From Entoloma clypeatum (taxonomy: Eukaryota > Basidiomycota > Agaricomycetes > Agaricales > Entolomataceae): 64,000 bases of DNA. Positions 18,252 through 30,177 of this stretch are shown here, piece after piece. Position 1 is the first letter of the stretch; every line of letters starts with the position of its first letter. The notes below the pieces were generated by a model, which did not search any database, was not told the DNA's origin, and saw only the letters and a list, made by a program, of their open reading frames with translations. Both the position numbers and the translations under genes were made by a program. Location of the stretch: the NCBI GenBank assembly GCA_963565915.1, contig OY751492.1:4588001-4652000 (forward strand), given 5' to 3'.

Positions 18252-20728
18252 TTATTGCAACAACTCCTTCGTCTGAGTGATGATAGCCCCCACTTGTGGG
18301 AAACGCGGGGAGACCACACAGTCGAACGGCAAAGGGCGTCTGGAGAAGGGGTGGGGGCTGTCATCTCTTTCGACGATGAAGAGGAAGATGAACAGCGCTT
18401 ACACAACGATTCCAGCGTTAACGGTTTCGAGTGTATCCGGGATGATCGACTTCCCTGCCTTGTCGTTCACGGCTGAGATGTTCGCCGCCCACAGGATGGA
18501 AGCGATGTTGATGAATAGCGAGTTGTTGGCGATATGCCGCCCGATGCAAATCCTGTCTTGGGATTGTAGACCGGTTCAAGGGCTGAGATGCTGTGCCTTT
18601 TTCATACCTCGGTCCAAAGCCCTGAAGGGAGTGTTACCATGAGAGAAGATTCATGGGGGATTTTCGAACGGCTTACAAAAGACATATGTCCTATACGCGT
18701 AGATGGCATTCCGTACTTTGAGTACCGGCTCGGAAACATGAAAGGAGTAGAAAAAGGTCACCTTCTAGGAAGGGAGGTGAAGAATTTCTTCAGCGTATAG
18801 TGCGCACTAGTTGACCCTCGAAAGACGCACCGTTCCTTGTATCAGCTAATCTAGGTGAAAGATGCTCGTCGATGAAACGGTCTGGATTGAAATCGTCCGC
18901 ATCGTCTCCCTGTGTTTTTCATTTGAAGGTCAAAGTTGCCGTAAAACGGGGGCGAAGACCAAGCGCCACATACATAGATACCACGATCACGATTCAGAGA
19001 CCTCCAGGATGGTAACTGTATCAAATTGACCGGGACCGATGTGTGAAAACCATACCATATGTTGGCTAGACAAATTGTGCCTTTGGGAATGAAGATTCCT
19101 TGATACCAATCATCCTGGATGTGTCAGGTTTTCGGACGAATGAACGATCGAAAAAGGTACCTTGGTCGTGTAGTGCTGAATACCTGTCCAGCGAATAGAT
19201 GTAAGTAACGTTTGATTGATCGGACAAGACTCACCGAGAGGAGTAACGGGTCTCCAGCGCAGGGCCTCTCGGACAGTGGCGCGCAAGTATGGAAGGCTAT
19301 TTTGATCTGAGAGTGTAGGCATACGAGATCGACCAACGACGGTGTCGAGCTCTTCTTGGCACTTTCTTTGTTTCTCGGGGAAGGCGATCATGGCGAGCAT
19401 GAACCAGATCATTGTGCTAGTTGTCTGCGGATCATGAGTCCCAGAGTCGGCGGTAAGACTTGTACTCACAGTTTCAGCCCCTCCGGCGCTGAGAGATCTG
19501 GAGTGTTGGACAGGTGATGAAAATAGAAAGAAAAACGTACTACATGGTAGCGGATAGCCACGCGGCCTCCGAGTCTGTCAGCTGGTTGTGCTGCCGTTCT
19601 CGTATTAATGTTCCGGAAAAGCTTGGCTGTTCGTCCCCTTGGTTCTATAATGTGATCAAATCAGACCATGAGAAAAGGAAAGAAACAGATGCGGCACGCG
19701 GCGTTACAATTCGATCTTCGACTTCGCGGAATATCCTCTTGAATAATTCAGTATAAAACTTGGACGCTTCCTCCGCCTCTCTTTTCCACTTCGCCAACGA
19801 CGACGGAATGTATTTCATCCATGGAAACAATTCGACGAGGTAATTTCCTGTGTTTGCATATTCAACAATGACCTCGTTGAACCTGTTTACGTCAATGACA
19901 GCGGGATCATCGAGAGACGAAATCGTTGGGAGACCGTATACAATCGATAGTCCTGACGATGCCGTCGCTCTTTATCCATGATCGACAATTAACAAAGGGC
20001 TTCGAAATATAGATCGATCATGTGCACTCGCCGACGCAACTCGCCCTCCCAGGCGCCGGGGTTTTGCAGGAGCCCATCGGCTAACAGTATAGCTTCCTTT
20101 GATTGAGTGGGATAAAACTCGACTATGCGTGTCTTGTTTATCGCCTCATGACACGCACGACGCATCCTCCGCCAGCTGTGCGGACGCTCATCGGTCGCAA
20201 CACATTGAATGGAGGGAAAGCTTGCAGTCACCTTTCACCGTACCTGGTCAAGGATAAGAACAGCCCGCCGGTCAACAGCTCCGAGGCCACTGACGACATT
20301 TGAATTAGTATCCGCAGAGTCCGAGTCGGACAGACGGCCACACAGTCACTCACTGATCATACGAGGACGATCGCTGTAAAGGCGTCCCCGACGGTCCAAT
20401 AAATCGCTCGCAGCTTTGTGAGAATTGAGGACGAGGATCCCTTGACCCACCACAGTAATGTACATCAGGGAATCTAGAATAAGGATCCGCTTTCAGACTG
20501 CTACGAACAGGAATGTGGGATCGACTTTCCATATTGTTTCCTCCAAACCTCGAACTCTTTCCCTGGCATCGTCGAGAGCTGGAATAGATTGCCGAAGAAT
20601 GGGATGCCTTTGAGTCCGGGCGGCAGCTTGTGCGTGGCATGACGCTTGATGGTTCGGATCGCGTAGATCGATGCAAGGGCAATGGGCACCCAGAGTGCGA
20701 GAGGCCGGGTTTGAAAGTCGAAAGGCAT
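18252..20728 (-). CDS. Cytochrome P450 monooxygenase (P450-1), about 13 exons
   Basis: Heme-thiolate monooxygenase anchored in the ER membrane; substrate unknown. The start MPFDFQTRPLALWV at 20728 leads through a membrane segment to LPPG. Next come IPFFGNLFQLS, ASDLLDRRG.LYSDRP, helix C WRRMRRACHEA, helix I AGGAETTTSTM, helix K EALR in REALRWRP, the DFNPDRF region and the heme loop GFGPRICIGR (Cys codon 18546-18548). The end is FDCVVSPRFPQVGA...ELLQ. Helix I is split by a 19-nt exon (19470-19488). One intron seems to be GC-AG (GCGAGT...AAAG, near 20030). The first intron has no clean in-phase GT donor. P450-2 is a close paralog. Probably functional, but the two odd introns leave doubt. Confidence 0.82.
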
Positions 20729-21660
20729 CGTTGGGGGGGTTTGAAGTGAGGGGTGGGTGGAAGAACAAGGAGTTCTAAAGGAGGGAGCGGGATCCGGTCG
20801 CAACGTGTGAAACGGCGAGAGGGAAAAGGGAATGATGGGACGATGCCACTCTTCCAGAGATGGACAGATGGGAATGCGTAAGTTGAACGTGTTGATAGGA
20901 AGGGAAACCCGACGCATTCGCTTGTTTGGGACTTTGGCTGCGTGTGAAACGCATGGTGGAGGCAAGAAGTCCTCGGTCGACGTGCCCAAGCACCCTGGAA
21001 GCCGGGGAGTGCTCAAGCATCAATCGATCATAGTGAGTGCCCCCGCGCGATGCAACTTGACGCGGTCCGCATCTCCGAGCATCTCTTGGTCGACCCAAGC
21101 CCCTCAGGCCTCCGGAGCCGTCGAACATGGTAATGAAAGAACCTGGCAAGTACGGTTTCGAAATAGGATAGCAACCTGCATTGTTCAAAGACGAGGCGAT
21201 CAACGCCGCGGTCAAAATCTTCGTTCGGCAAAACGAACCTCTGTTGCATAGTTTTGGACAGACTCGCGAAGTATCCGAGTCGCCTTCAAAATCGGCCCAT
21301 CATAGCAGAGTCCAATGCCGTTGGCGCCTGGCAACTGTTGTTGTCTGTTTATTCTTCAACATTACACGAAGGTTTTGCCGCCGTTTTTCAACGTGGTGGA
21401 CGTCTAGGTGACTCTTTCGCGTTGGCTTCCAACTTTCTCTGATTGTCAGTACCACCCTAGTTGATAATGGAAAACAGCTCCAAAATGTCCATGGCATGAT
21501 CACGTCAAACCAAGTCCAAAGTGGTATCGATGAACATTCATAGCTATGCCAAGACTGTGTGTGAGCCTCTGGTCTATCTTCAAATTTCGATCGTCATCTG
21601 TCTTTCCGTCAGCCACACATTCAGATTACTCCCTTACCACCACGACCAATCTCAGCTCAT
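20729..21660. other. Divergent promoter region between P450-1 and the RhoGAP-like gene
   Basis: This is the shared upstream region of two divergent genes. Frames of up to 146 codons on both strands overlap each other and show no domains. No clear TATA was found for either gene. Confidence 0.4.
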
Positions 21661-24344
21661 GTTTCTCGGTCGCTTTGCTCCCCGACAACCCAAGCAAGAT
21701 ACCTATACCTCGAGGCCTTCACGTCGCACTCGTACCGAGGGACGCCGGTCTGTTTCACTCGCAACTCCCTTTCCGCCGGGGGCGAAGATATTTGAGGCTC
21801 CGAATTCGAGTCCGGATGACGCCCGTAATCCAGGTGCCACGAGGACGAACCTTATGACGAGGAAACGGAGTGCGAGCGTGGGGGAAATTTTCTCGCTATC
21901 ACCAGGCTTGGCCCCTCGTCACCCTGCGCAGGCCACGGGGTCGGTCTACTCTAAACCGAATCCAGAGGCTATATTATGCGAGCTAGGGCACCTCATCAAC
22001 TCTCTCAGCAGTCAGATCAGCGCCAGAGTTGCTCTCAATAACGGTACAACGACACAAGGTGTTGGGACTTACCTTGATGTCGATGATGTGTGTGCTTTGC
22101 ATGAACAGGACGTGATGGACTCGGTCGTGCGAGACGCATGGCATAACAATAGTATCGGTAGGTTGCCCCTTCGTGGTCTCTTCTCGTGGTGCCGATAGAC
22201 GTCCCGAGCAGATCAAACCCCCCAAGCACAGGCTACAAACATCTCCACTGAGCTCCCGTTGCGCCAGGCGTGCATCTACGCGGCGAGCCGTGTACGCATG
22301 GGAAAGTACGACTTCGACATTCCGACTGTCGTCGTGAGCTGTGTTGAGGAAGTAGAGGATCGCTTGAGGTTGGGTTCGTCAACAGACCCCAAGGAGAAGG
22401 CTGAGCAGTGGACGCTAAAGCTTGGTATGTACTACTTTCTTCAGCGAGACCTTTTGTTGTTGAATCAGGGGACCGCAACAGCTCCTTCAGTCTTTCTACA
22501 GCCTCCACCCCCGCCTCGCCAGTCAACCCCGCCGTCGACTATACTGGCCCTCCCCCCGACCCAGCCTCTCACATCCTGCACCATTGCCCAGCTCCTCCAT
22601 CTCCTCGTGTCCTACCTCACCTCCCTCGCCCCATCCCAGACTTCGACAGGCGAACATGCCCTTGTGCCCTCGTCTTTACGCACGTTTATATGGACCTTTT
22701 GCGTTCGTGGGTCCAGGGAGGAAGGCGCAAGCGATCACATGATGGACCTCCGAGTTTCCATCGCGCACAATGCGCTCCGTCTTCTGCCTGCGCCCAACTT
22801 TGCTCTCCTTGTCTTCCTGATGGACTTCCTCACCAGGTTCGAGGCTATGACGGGCTCCCGACATGGTGAATGCACCGACACGAGGCCTGCTGCCCTGCAA
22901 GATGCGGTTGTGGACCTGGGGTGGGCGGTCGCGTGGTGGGCGTTTGGTGGCCAACACAAACCTGAAGGTCAACCCCCGGCGAGTGACGGGGCGCGGGGCT
23001 GGGCAGGAACGCGGTGGGATAAAGCGGGGGAGATGATGTGTTGGTTCCTATTGCATTGGGAAGATATCACTCGAGGGCTTGGTGTTGCTCCCCAGGGCGT
23101 GGTTACTGCTGAAGCACCCGCCTATCTTTACGATAGGATCTCGCCAGCGTCCGAGGTGCGGCAGAAGAATTCCGGCGAGGAGGGAGGAGAAACACCACGA
23201 CCGCGATATCCGATGGAAACATTCGATGATTCGATTCCGGCGAGGACGAAACGTATCTCCGGTAGGTCTGGTCCATCTTCGGCCCGTTTCTTTTGGTTCT
23301 GACTGCCATCCGTGTTCTTGGAAGATGCCAATCCTCATATCCTATCCGTGTCGCCAAACAAGTCTTCCAACCCCCCAAAGACCCTTCCCACGAAGTCTTC
23401 CGCGAAATCAGGAATACCTCAACGAACACCAAACAATTCCCATGCTACAGGATCTCTTCGCAAGTTGGACGCTCTCCTCCCGTCCCCCCGAGAGGGACAA
23501 GGTAAGGATTCTCAATTCAGACGATGATCACAACTAACTGAATGGACGTGGTAGAGGAAGACCGGATATTGGACGTTTCATTCTCGTCTTTCCGTGCTAG
23601 CATGGTGAAGAATGGGTCTACGTCGAATCTGAGCGACGTTTCCATATCCTCTGCGCCTTCACGTACGTTAGAATCCAATGCTTTTCCAACGTTTATTTAC
23701 CTGGAAGAAAAGCAGTCGAGGAACGGCTTTTGGACGTCTCACTGGGTGACGAGATCGAAGAAGGACGAAGGAAGGTTCCCCGTGATGAGAAGCCCCGGAT
23801 GCATAAACACAAACCCAAGTCCAAGAGTCTCTCCTCAGCGCCACCCGTCATCAAGTCAAACCCGAACCAACGCTCGTCTCTCCCCACGCCGGCGTTTCGC
23901 AAGTCCCTGCCCCCTCCCAAGGCTCCGCCCGTCCCCATCTCAAGCATGATGCGGCCTCCAGTACCGCCCGTTCCACCAGTACTGGCGGCCGCCAGACCCA
24001 AGGCCCCCCAGCGATTGTCGGGCTCGATATCGTCCGGATCCCCCACCACGCCGTCGACGCTGACGACCAGGACGACGTCAGAAGCCTCGAGCTCGGTGAC
24101 CTCCGCGTCGTCGTCGTCCGGCGGCGGCGGCAGCGGCGTCGACGCGCATAGGCACATTCGGGCGCTGGAGCGGGAGCTGGAAAGGTCGGAGGTGGTGGTT
24201 GCGCAGGCGGTCGGGGAGACGTTTAGGACGAGGGAGAGGGTGGTGTTTCTTGAGGGGAGGGTTAGGGAGCTGGAGGGTGAGTTGGGGGAGATGGCGATGC
24301 TGGTTGGTCAGGGTGCGAGTGGTGGGGGAGGGGGAGGCAGGTGA
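21661..24344 (+). CDS. RhoGAP-like protein with C-terminal coiled coil (putative)
   Basis: A multi-exon gene. The start at MFLGRFAPRQPKQ (21661) is a choice; an upstream in-frame Met exists at 21521. Exon 1 ends at about 22157 (GTAGGT donor). The next exon (from about 22237) carries RQACIYAASRVRMGKYDFDIP and VVVSCVEEVEDR, then SSLRTFIWTFCVRG and LLPAPNFALLVFLMDFL, which resemble the second half of fungal RhoGAP domains. No GxxRxSG arginine-finger motif is seen. After three short introns (near 23260, 23500 and 23665) a Pro/Ser-rich tail ends in a predicted coiled coil (ALERELERSEVVVAQAV, RERVVFLEGRVRELEGEL) and a Gly run. If real it would act on Rho GTPases; the catalytic function is doubtful. 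Confidence 0.5.
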
Positions 24345-24717
24345 TTTTTGTTCTTACCTGGGAGGAAGTGGGCTGCTGTTTCTTCTTTTTTTTTAAGGCT
24401 GCCACTTGTAGTTGTTCGGGTTTGACCTACGGTAGGGACTTGCTTCTACCAACGTATGTGCAATCGCTTTCGATGCTTCTCGTGATACTGTAATACGGAG
24501 CAGCTGAGGGGGAAGCTCAAGAGGATGGCATTTCTCGCAGTCTCATCCTTTCAGTCCGTACCTGCCAATACAGTGGCTCGAACAACGGCGGAGGCAGCCC
24601 GTTCCTTACAACGTCCCGGTCATTCAAAGGGGAGGTTCGTCTTTCGCGCTGTTTTTCTTCCTTGCTGTGCCGATTCTTGAGCTGATACTTAGAAGAGAAC
24701 GCTCTAATCCATTGTAT
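24345..24717. other. 3' flank of the RhoGAP-like gene, no gene seen
   Basis: A T-rich stretch at 24384-24394 probably belongs to the 3' UTR. Nothing else is recognised before the tRNA. Confidence 0.4.
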
Positions 24718-24806
24718 GGTGACATGGCCGAGCGGTCTAAGGCGCCAGAATCAGGTCGCACTACATCTGGTCCGAAAGGGCGTGAGTTCGAATCTCACTG
24801 TCATCA
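24718..24806 (+). tRNA. tRNA-Leu (anticodon CAG) with a ~9-nt intron
   Basis: The acceptor stem GGTGACA pairs with TGTCATC (one G-U). The A box TGGCCGAGCGG and B box GAGTTCGAATC are intact, and the T arm GTGAG/CTCAC pairs. The anticodon stem is CCAGA/TCTGG, with CAG in a 16-nt loop that fits a 7-nt loop plus about 9 nt of intron after position 37. A variable arm (TCCGAAAGGG), typical of Leu, is present. A T5 terminator lies at 24829-24833. Confidence 0.88.
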
Positions 24807-24828
24807 TTGTCTGATGTCTAAGATCATC

Positions 24829-24833
24829 TTTTT
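24829..24833 (+). terminator. Pol III terminator of tRNA-Leu
   Basis: TTTTT, 23 nt after the tRNA end. Confidence 0.6.
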
Positions 24834-25394
24834 GCACTGCGTATCATGCTCCAAGTTGTGTTTATTTTGCTCCTCTCGCGTGAGGGAATCACAGGTGTTG
24901 GCAAGTTGCTACAATGGACGGGGACTTCCGACTAATGTCCATGGGTTGTCAAAGAGTCAGACGACCCTTTGATTCACAAACTCGAAAACTCCATGGGAAT
25001 ATTTGTTGTCATGGTAACCCTATACATTCTTTCGACCGAACTTAGGGAGCTCTGATCACTCACCATCTATGGCGGAGATCCACAACAGTGCCGGTACTAA
25101 GGCACACCCACATCCAATGGCTCGATCTTGGCTTCCAGTGAACATGAATTGAGGATGCTCTGTGTCTCCCTCGGCGCCTGCTTTCCTCGCTGACAGCTTC
25201 TGCATGCCCTTCACAGATCCTGACATACAAGACACTGATAACTATCTTGGAAGGACTGCATCCTGTTCGTCCTCACGCCCACCCAATGCCCATCCTCGCT
25301 GCGTCAGGGCAAAATCCAAACAAACAAAGCTCTACATAAATTCCAACTAACTCCGAAGCTTTGATGAATTCAACGACCACAAGGCTAAGTAAGC
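24834..25394. other. Intergenic, no gene recognised
   Basis: Short frames only (for example 25162-25350). Upstream region of the F-box-like gene. Confidence 0.4.
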
Positions 25395-27011
25395 ATGGCA
25401 CCGAAACTGGTCATTCCGTGGTAGTAACCTGACTTCTTCCAAATCATGGCGGTATACTGACATTCTTAGAAATTACAGCTCTGCGGCGAAAATCGGGAAT
25501 GCAGGCCGTGTCGCGACTTTGCAGCGCATCAAAAATCTCGCCACCAATTTGAGTCTCCTCGACACGGACTCTCTCAAGTCTGAGACACATTCCACGTTTA
25601 TGGGTCTCGTTACATCTGCAGAAGAAACACTAAAGAAGTGTAGACAAATCGTCAATACAGCAGCTCCTGTGCTCCAGCTACCGTCAGATGTGTTGGCGGA
25701 AATCTTTTTCATTTCGAAGGACGGCGGTATCCTTGACGGTTGTTCTCGTGGTGGTGGTGTGGTTGGGACCCCGGTTCCTTTTGTGCTGTCTCGGGTATGC
25801 GCCGCATGGCGCCGTCTAGCGCTCACCCTCCCTCTCCTGTGGACGAACCTTCAGATCTCCTCACCGTGTAAGCAAAAGTTGGTTCGTTGGTGGCTAACCA
25901 TGTCGGGCTCGTGTCGAATCGACTTGCACATCAAGGCCTATGCAGAGGATGAGCGCGCCTATTGTAGGTGTATCTCGGACAGCTCATCTGGGAAACAACA
26001 CCGAAACGTACTGTATGGCATACTCGTTGACCATCTTCCCCGATGCCGAAGCATCTTGATCGATGTCGATGAGGATTTCAACGTCCTCCTATACGACTTT
26101 CAGCGGAAATTTAGTCGATTTCCTACGCCTTTGCCAAATCTGGAACTGCTGTCGTTGAACGGGGTTCAAGGCCATACCAAAACCATGTTTCCTCGGGGAC
26201 TGCCTGCGCTCAGAAGCGTTCAGATCGGGATCTTCGTCCTACCCCCCAAGTCATCTTTTCCTCAGATCACCTCGCTTCACATCAATCTGGATATCATGGA
26301 AATATCAAGCTTCCGCGATGTCCTATCACAGTGCCAGTTGCTGCAAACACTTGTCATGTATTACTTCGATAACGCCCCCATCGAATCACCACCTGGCAGC
26401 CCCATGTCTCCATCCCCCATCGAGTTACCACGTCTGTTCAACTGTTCGGAAACTCGAGGGACATAACCGAAATCTTGCTGCAGATATCGGCTCCTGCTAT
26501 TCGACAGATCGTGGTCTCTCCGCACTTCCTTGGCGGCCCTCCTCGCCAGGTGGTGCGAAAGAGGGCGATCTGGCCTCGCGAAATATCCAGATGCACAAGG
26601 ATTCCCAAAAACTTCCATGAAGCACAAGAGATCATGATAATAGGTTCTCGCATCCCACGGGCTTTAATTGGCATGACTCGAACGAGTTGTTACACGAGCC
26701 GGTGGCCAAGACTCAGCACATTGGGCCTGAAATGGCAAGGACCCGCTGATAGCCACTATGACGGAGTCGCAGAGGATATCTGTGATGTTGTCGCTTTTCA
26801 GGCAAAGGTCGGCGCTCCCCTTCACAGGATCATCGTGGATGAACGTATCTTGGAGGATCTGATGAATCGTGGCCGTTACGACCAGTTGAAGGAGCGTGTC
26901 GAAGTCATCAAATCAGACATTTGGAGGGACCTTCGCCGAGAAGGGATGTTTCCGAATGTTGACGAGTATGGGCTCGTAGCCAGAGTGCTCGACCTTGTCG
27001 ACAACGACTAG
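25395..27011 (+). pseudogene. F-box-like protein gene with one frameshift
   Basis: The likely start MAPKLVIP (25395) is joined through an intron (GTAGTA, CTGAC branch, ACAG at about 25478) to SAAKIGNAGRVATLQRIKN. The F-box-like core LPSDVLAEIFF...FVLSRVCAAWRRLALTLPLLW lies at about residues 90-140. Leucine-rich segments typical of Agaricomycete F-box proteins follow (LPNLELLSLNGVQ, LPALRSVQIG, ITSLHINLD). Near 26440 the frame changes (a 2-nt gain or 1-nt loss) and continues SRDITEILLQISAPAIRQIVV to VARVLDLVDND at 27011. F-box proteins recruit substrates to SCF ubiquitin ligases. With the frameshift this copy ends early; a sequencing error is an alternative. Confidence 0.65.
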
Positions 27012-27194
27012 ACGCTTGGAAGGCGGACGAGGTAAAAATTTTGACCTCGGTGAGCCTGAGAGACAAGACTGCCGTAGCTATGTATAATAGTAAAGGAAAG
27101 CGATAAATGTGCCCATAATGCGGAGCCTCGTATGAAAGAGAACGAACCCGACTCAGAGTAAGTAGTACTTGATGACCATAACCCAACACCTTTG

Positions 27195-27772
27195 TTGTAT
27201 CTCGTGGCACTGGCGGCTCGCAGAGTTATCCCCTTGACCAGTGTGCGACGATAGTCGTTGCTTCCTGGAAACTCGGGGTAATCACACAATCAAACGGCAA
27301 AGGACGTCTAGGCAAGATTCAAGGAGTGCCGTGATATGCCATATCTCCCTCCAGCAAAAGAAAAAGAAAAATCTTACACGACGACGCCAGAATTAACGGT
27401 TTCCAACGTGTCTGGAATGATGGGTTGCCCTGTTTCGTCCTTCACAGCAGAGATATTCGCCGCCTAGAGGATACACGCGATGTTGATGAAGAGACTGTCG
27501 TTGGCCATATGCCGTCCCAAGCAAATCCTGTGGAAAGAGTCATGTGTTGATTTGAGCTCTGATACATAATGCATCATCGTACCTCAGTCCAAAGCCCTTA
27601 AGAGGAGGCGAGAGCTGTCACGAGGAGAGCGACGGGGGAAAGTTGACGACGCACATATGTTACATGCCCTAAGAGTAGACAGTGAGGAAAAGCTGCTGCT
27701 TGAGTGTTGAAATAATGAATAGCTCGGAAGAAAGGTCACCTTCTGAAAGTGAAAGAGAGAGGTAAGTACCCC
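27195..27772. repeat. Direct repeat, left copy
   Basis: Pairs with 30178-30895. They begin together at ATCTCGTGGCACTGGCGGCTC and end near AAAGAGAGAGGTA. The right copy has an extra ~145-bp block (about 30222-30370). Confidence 0.8.
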
Positions 27773-27830
27773 CAGCGTCGATGAAGGGATCTGGGCTGAA
27801 CTCGTCCGTTGCCCCTACTTACTGATGACC
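27195..27830 (-). pseudogene. P450 C-terminal fragment, copy of the P450-2 end
   Basis: A near-copy of 30178-30895, with exons for the heme-loop tail (RHMANDSLFINIA.ILWAA), SGVVV-type end and FDCV, followed by a diverged DxFNPDP-like block to about 27830. Relative to P450-2 it lacks about 145 bp including the stop codon, and its upstream exons are missing. It is a partial gene duplication, not a functional P450. Confidence 0.8.
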
Positions 27831-27977
27831 GTCAATAGTTCAGTAGAGAGCGTAGTATAATTCGTCTTTCTACATCTGAAAATATGGGAAGTTGAAGGGG
27901 AGGGCAAGGGGAGACGTGCAAGGGCACGATCAAATACAGCTCCAGGGTGTGCAGGTTACAACCAAAAGAAAAAAACA

Positions 27978-29210
27978 TTATTCTAACACAAATAAATCAG
28001 TCGTGGTAGGCCTCAGCTAAAGAAATCGATGATATTCATGAGGAGCCAATATGAGCAGCGATATCACAGCTTACCCATTCACAAACGAGCTGCATAATCT
28101 CGCGTACCGGCAAGTCAGAATTCTCCACCACGTCTCGACTCAGACGGCGTGTCGCCGATTCATAGTATGTCAGCTTCCCATCATCGGCCTTCAAGACAAA
28201 GAAGATCCATGTCTGCCCATCAGATAGACAAAAACGGACCTCGGAAAGACTGGAAAGCAATGGTTAGATTTTTCGAAAAAAGTAACGCGGGGCAGTGCCG
28301 ACGTACTTCGCGGACCTTAGCAATGCAATCGCCTGACTGACAGCTTCGGGGATATAGGAAACTAAGTTCTGTTCGGGACTCTGGCGTTTGGCCTCGACTA
28401 GGAATAGGCGACCTTTTGAAATCTCGAATGCGTCCTCTCTGGATCCACCGGGGGCGAGCAAGCGGTCTGAAAAGGTCATGAAGCAATTCATGAACCGCCA
28501 GTGTAGAGAATCGAGCTTACCCTTGTAGTCCCTCACATCTTCATACTCAATGACTGCATAGTCGACATGGCCACTCAACCACAATTCATATCCTGCATCG
28601 GGGTGACAGATTTGGACCCCATCTCCTTGAGCGATCCTCATCTCTGGAAGAATGGCAACGCCGCGCTGGTCAGTCGAGGCAATCTCTGCCAACGCGAGCA
28701 GTATTGCGTCAAGAATCATACGGGAGCCTGGTTCATACTATGAGCAGAGATATTCGTTCAGATGTCGGAAAGCAAAGGTAAGTACGCACATCCATGTTGA
28801 CGCGCGCATAGATCTTCTTGATTCTTGAATGTAGATCCGCAATTTCACTTTTTGCATCCGTTGTCACCTCGTTTATCAAGGCGGTTACTTTCGCGTGCTC
28901 AAAAATGAGACGTTTCCTTTCGACACCCGCTTTCTTGAGGTCTGCTGATGTGACGGTTGAGAAAGTCACCCTCTGAAGCATCATTAATAGCCATAGCACA
29001 AAGTGCAAGAAATATACAACATACCGGTTTCTTAGCGCCTTTTAGTATCTTCTATGTTCCGAGATGCTGTGCAATTCCTCCTCCGTTTCTTCAATGCCAT
29101 CCAACTCTGCCTTGAGGGCCTCGAGACGGTTCAGCGCCATCCTCATCTTTGAAAGGTCGACAGTTGAATCTTGTAGACTGCGTTTGCGTTTGTGAGTGCG
29201 CTCCGACATG
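27978..29210 (-). CDS. Multi-exon protein with a possible PD-(D/E)XK nuclease-like core
   Basis: Start MSERTHKRKRSLQDST at 29210, basic and possibly a nuclear signal, then a coiled-coil-like part (MALNRLEALKAELDGIEETEEEL and later LHSRIKKIYARVNM). The core has GHVDYAVIEYEDVRDYKG and, after an intron, FEISKGRLFLVEAKRQ, then SYIPEAVSQAIALLRSAKY and VRFCLSDGQTWIFFVLK. The VDY...VEAK pair resembles the D...ExK signature of PD-(D/E)XK folds. Introns: about 29010, 28790, 28510, 28310 and 28070, all GT-AG. An in-frame TAA at 29042-29044 interrupts exon 1 (HRRY-stop-KALRNR), so this copy may be a pseudogene, or the exon structure differs there. Many mushrooms carry paralogs of this kind; function unknown. 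Confidence 0.5.
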
Positions 29211-30177
29211 GGTAAGTAGACTCTAGGGTGATCGACAACAGCACATCACTTTGTAATTCAATTATTTACAAATGTGTATATCACGACATCCTCCCACGCC
29301 TCCGAAGATAAGCCGAATATCTCCCGACTATGCCATGTAAGTTATTTTATTCATACTATCTTGTGAGCCTTTACTTATCGCATGTTTTCTCTAGTCTCCT
29401 CATCTCTCCTCGTTGGATGTCCATTTTCGATGCTATCGTATCTTTTATAATCCACCACGATCCCAACGATCATCGCCTTCAACCTACCCATTGTTCGATG
29501 CCCTCTGCATGCCGTGGAGGAGACACATCTGGCGGCGACCCGTGTTGGCGGCCGCGAAGAAACGTACAGGAAATCCAGAGTGGTTGACGAAGCCGCACGG
29601 GACGTTGAGTTTGACATTCGTGCAAGTAGACGCTCCCCCCCCCGCCATGGCGAAGTGGGCAAAGATGGTTTTACGGGTGAGCGCTGTCATCTTATAAGTT
29701 AGTGGCTTCATCTCCGACCCGGGTAGAGGTTTTTCCCAGCCCTTCTGTCCGAACCTCGAACGATCTCAACACAACAGTGGCGGGGTTTCCGCATCGCCTT
29801 ACCTCGTTTCGAGAAGCTCCAAAGGAGGTTTACGAAACCAATACGAAACGTAGTCATGCCCTTCATGCATCAGGACAAGGGAGAGGACAAAGCGAAAAAT
29901 GCCACAACACTCGATGCACTGCAGGTGAGAACGCGTCCTTAGCCGTCCATTCTTACATACCTTAGTTTCCCGACCAGCTGCGGCTTCGAAAGTTCTCCTT
30001 GGGCAGTTACAGGCCGATGCGAACCAGCCGTTGAGGCTGCTCCACCCAAAATAGTAGATGTAGCCCTATCATCACATTATCACGCGAGATGTATCCTGCG
30101 AAACATCATGAGATGGCTTAGCCACATGGACACCTCGCATCGCCATGTACTCTTGCCAAACGTCCATACCATTGTCG
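29211..30177. other. Intergenic, no gene recognised
   Basis: Frames of about 60-95 codons on both strands at 29330-29965 overlap each other and have no recognisable domain. A short conserved gene with introns cannot be excluded. Confidence 0.4.

Noticed and set aside
20775..21251. Two overlapping frames of about 140 codons upstream of P450-1
   Set aside because: They mirror each other on opposite strands and have no recognisable motif, intron or start context.
24667..24972. 101-codon frame containing MAERSKAPES
   Set aside because: It is the tRNA-Leu gene read as protein; the tRNA structure explains it.
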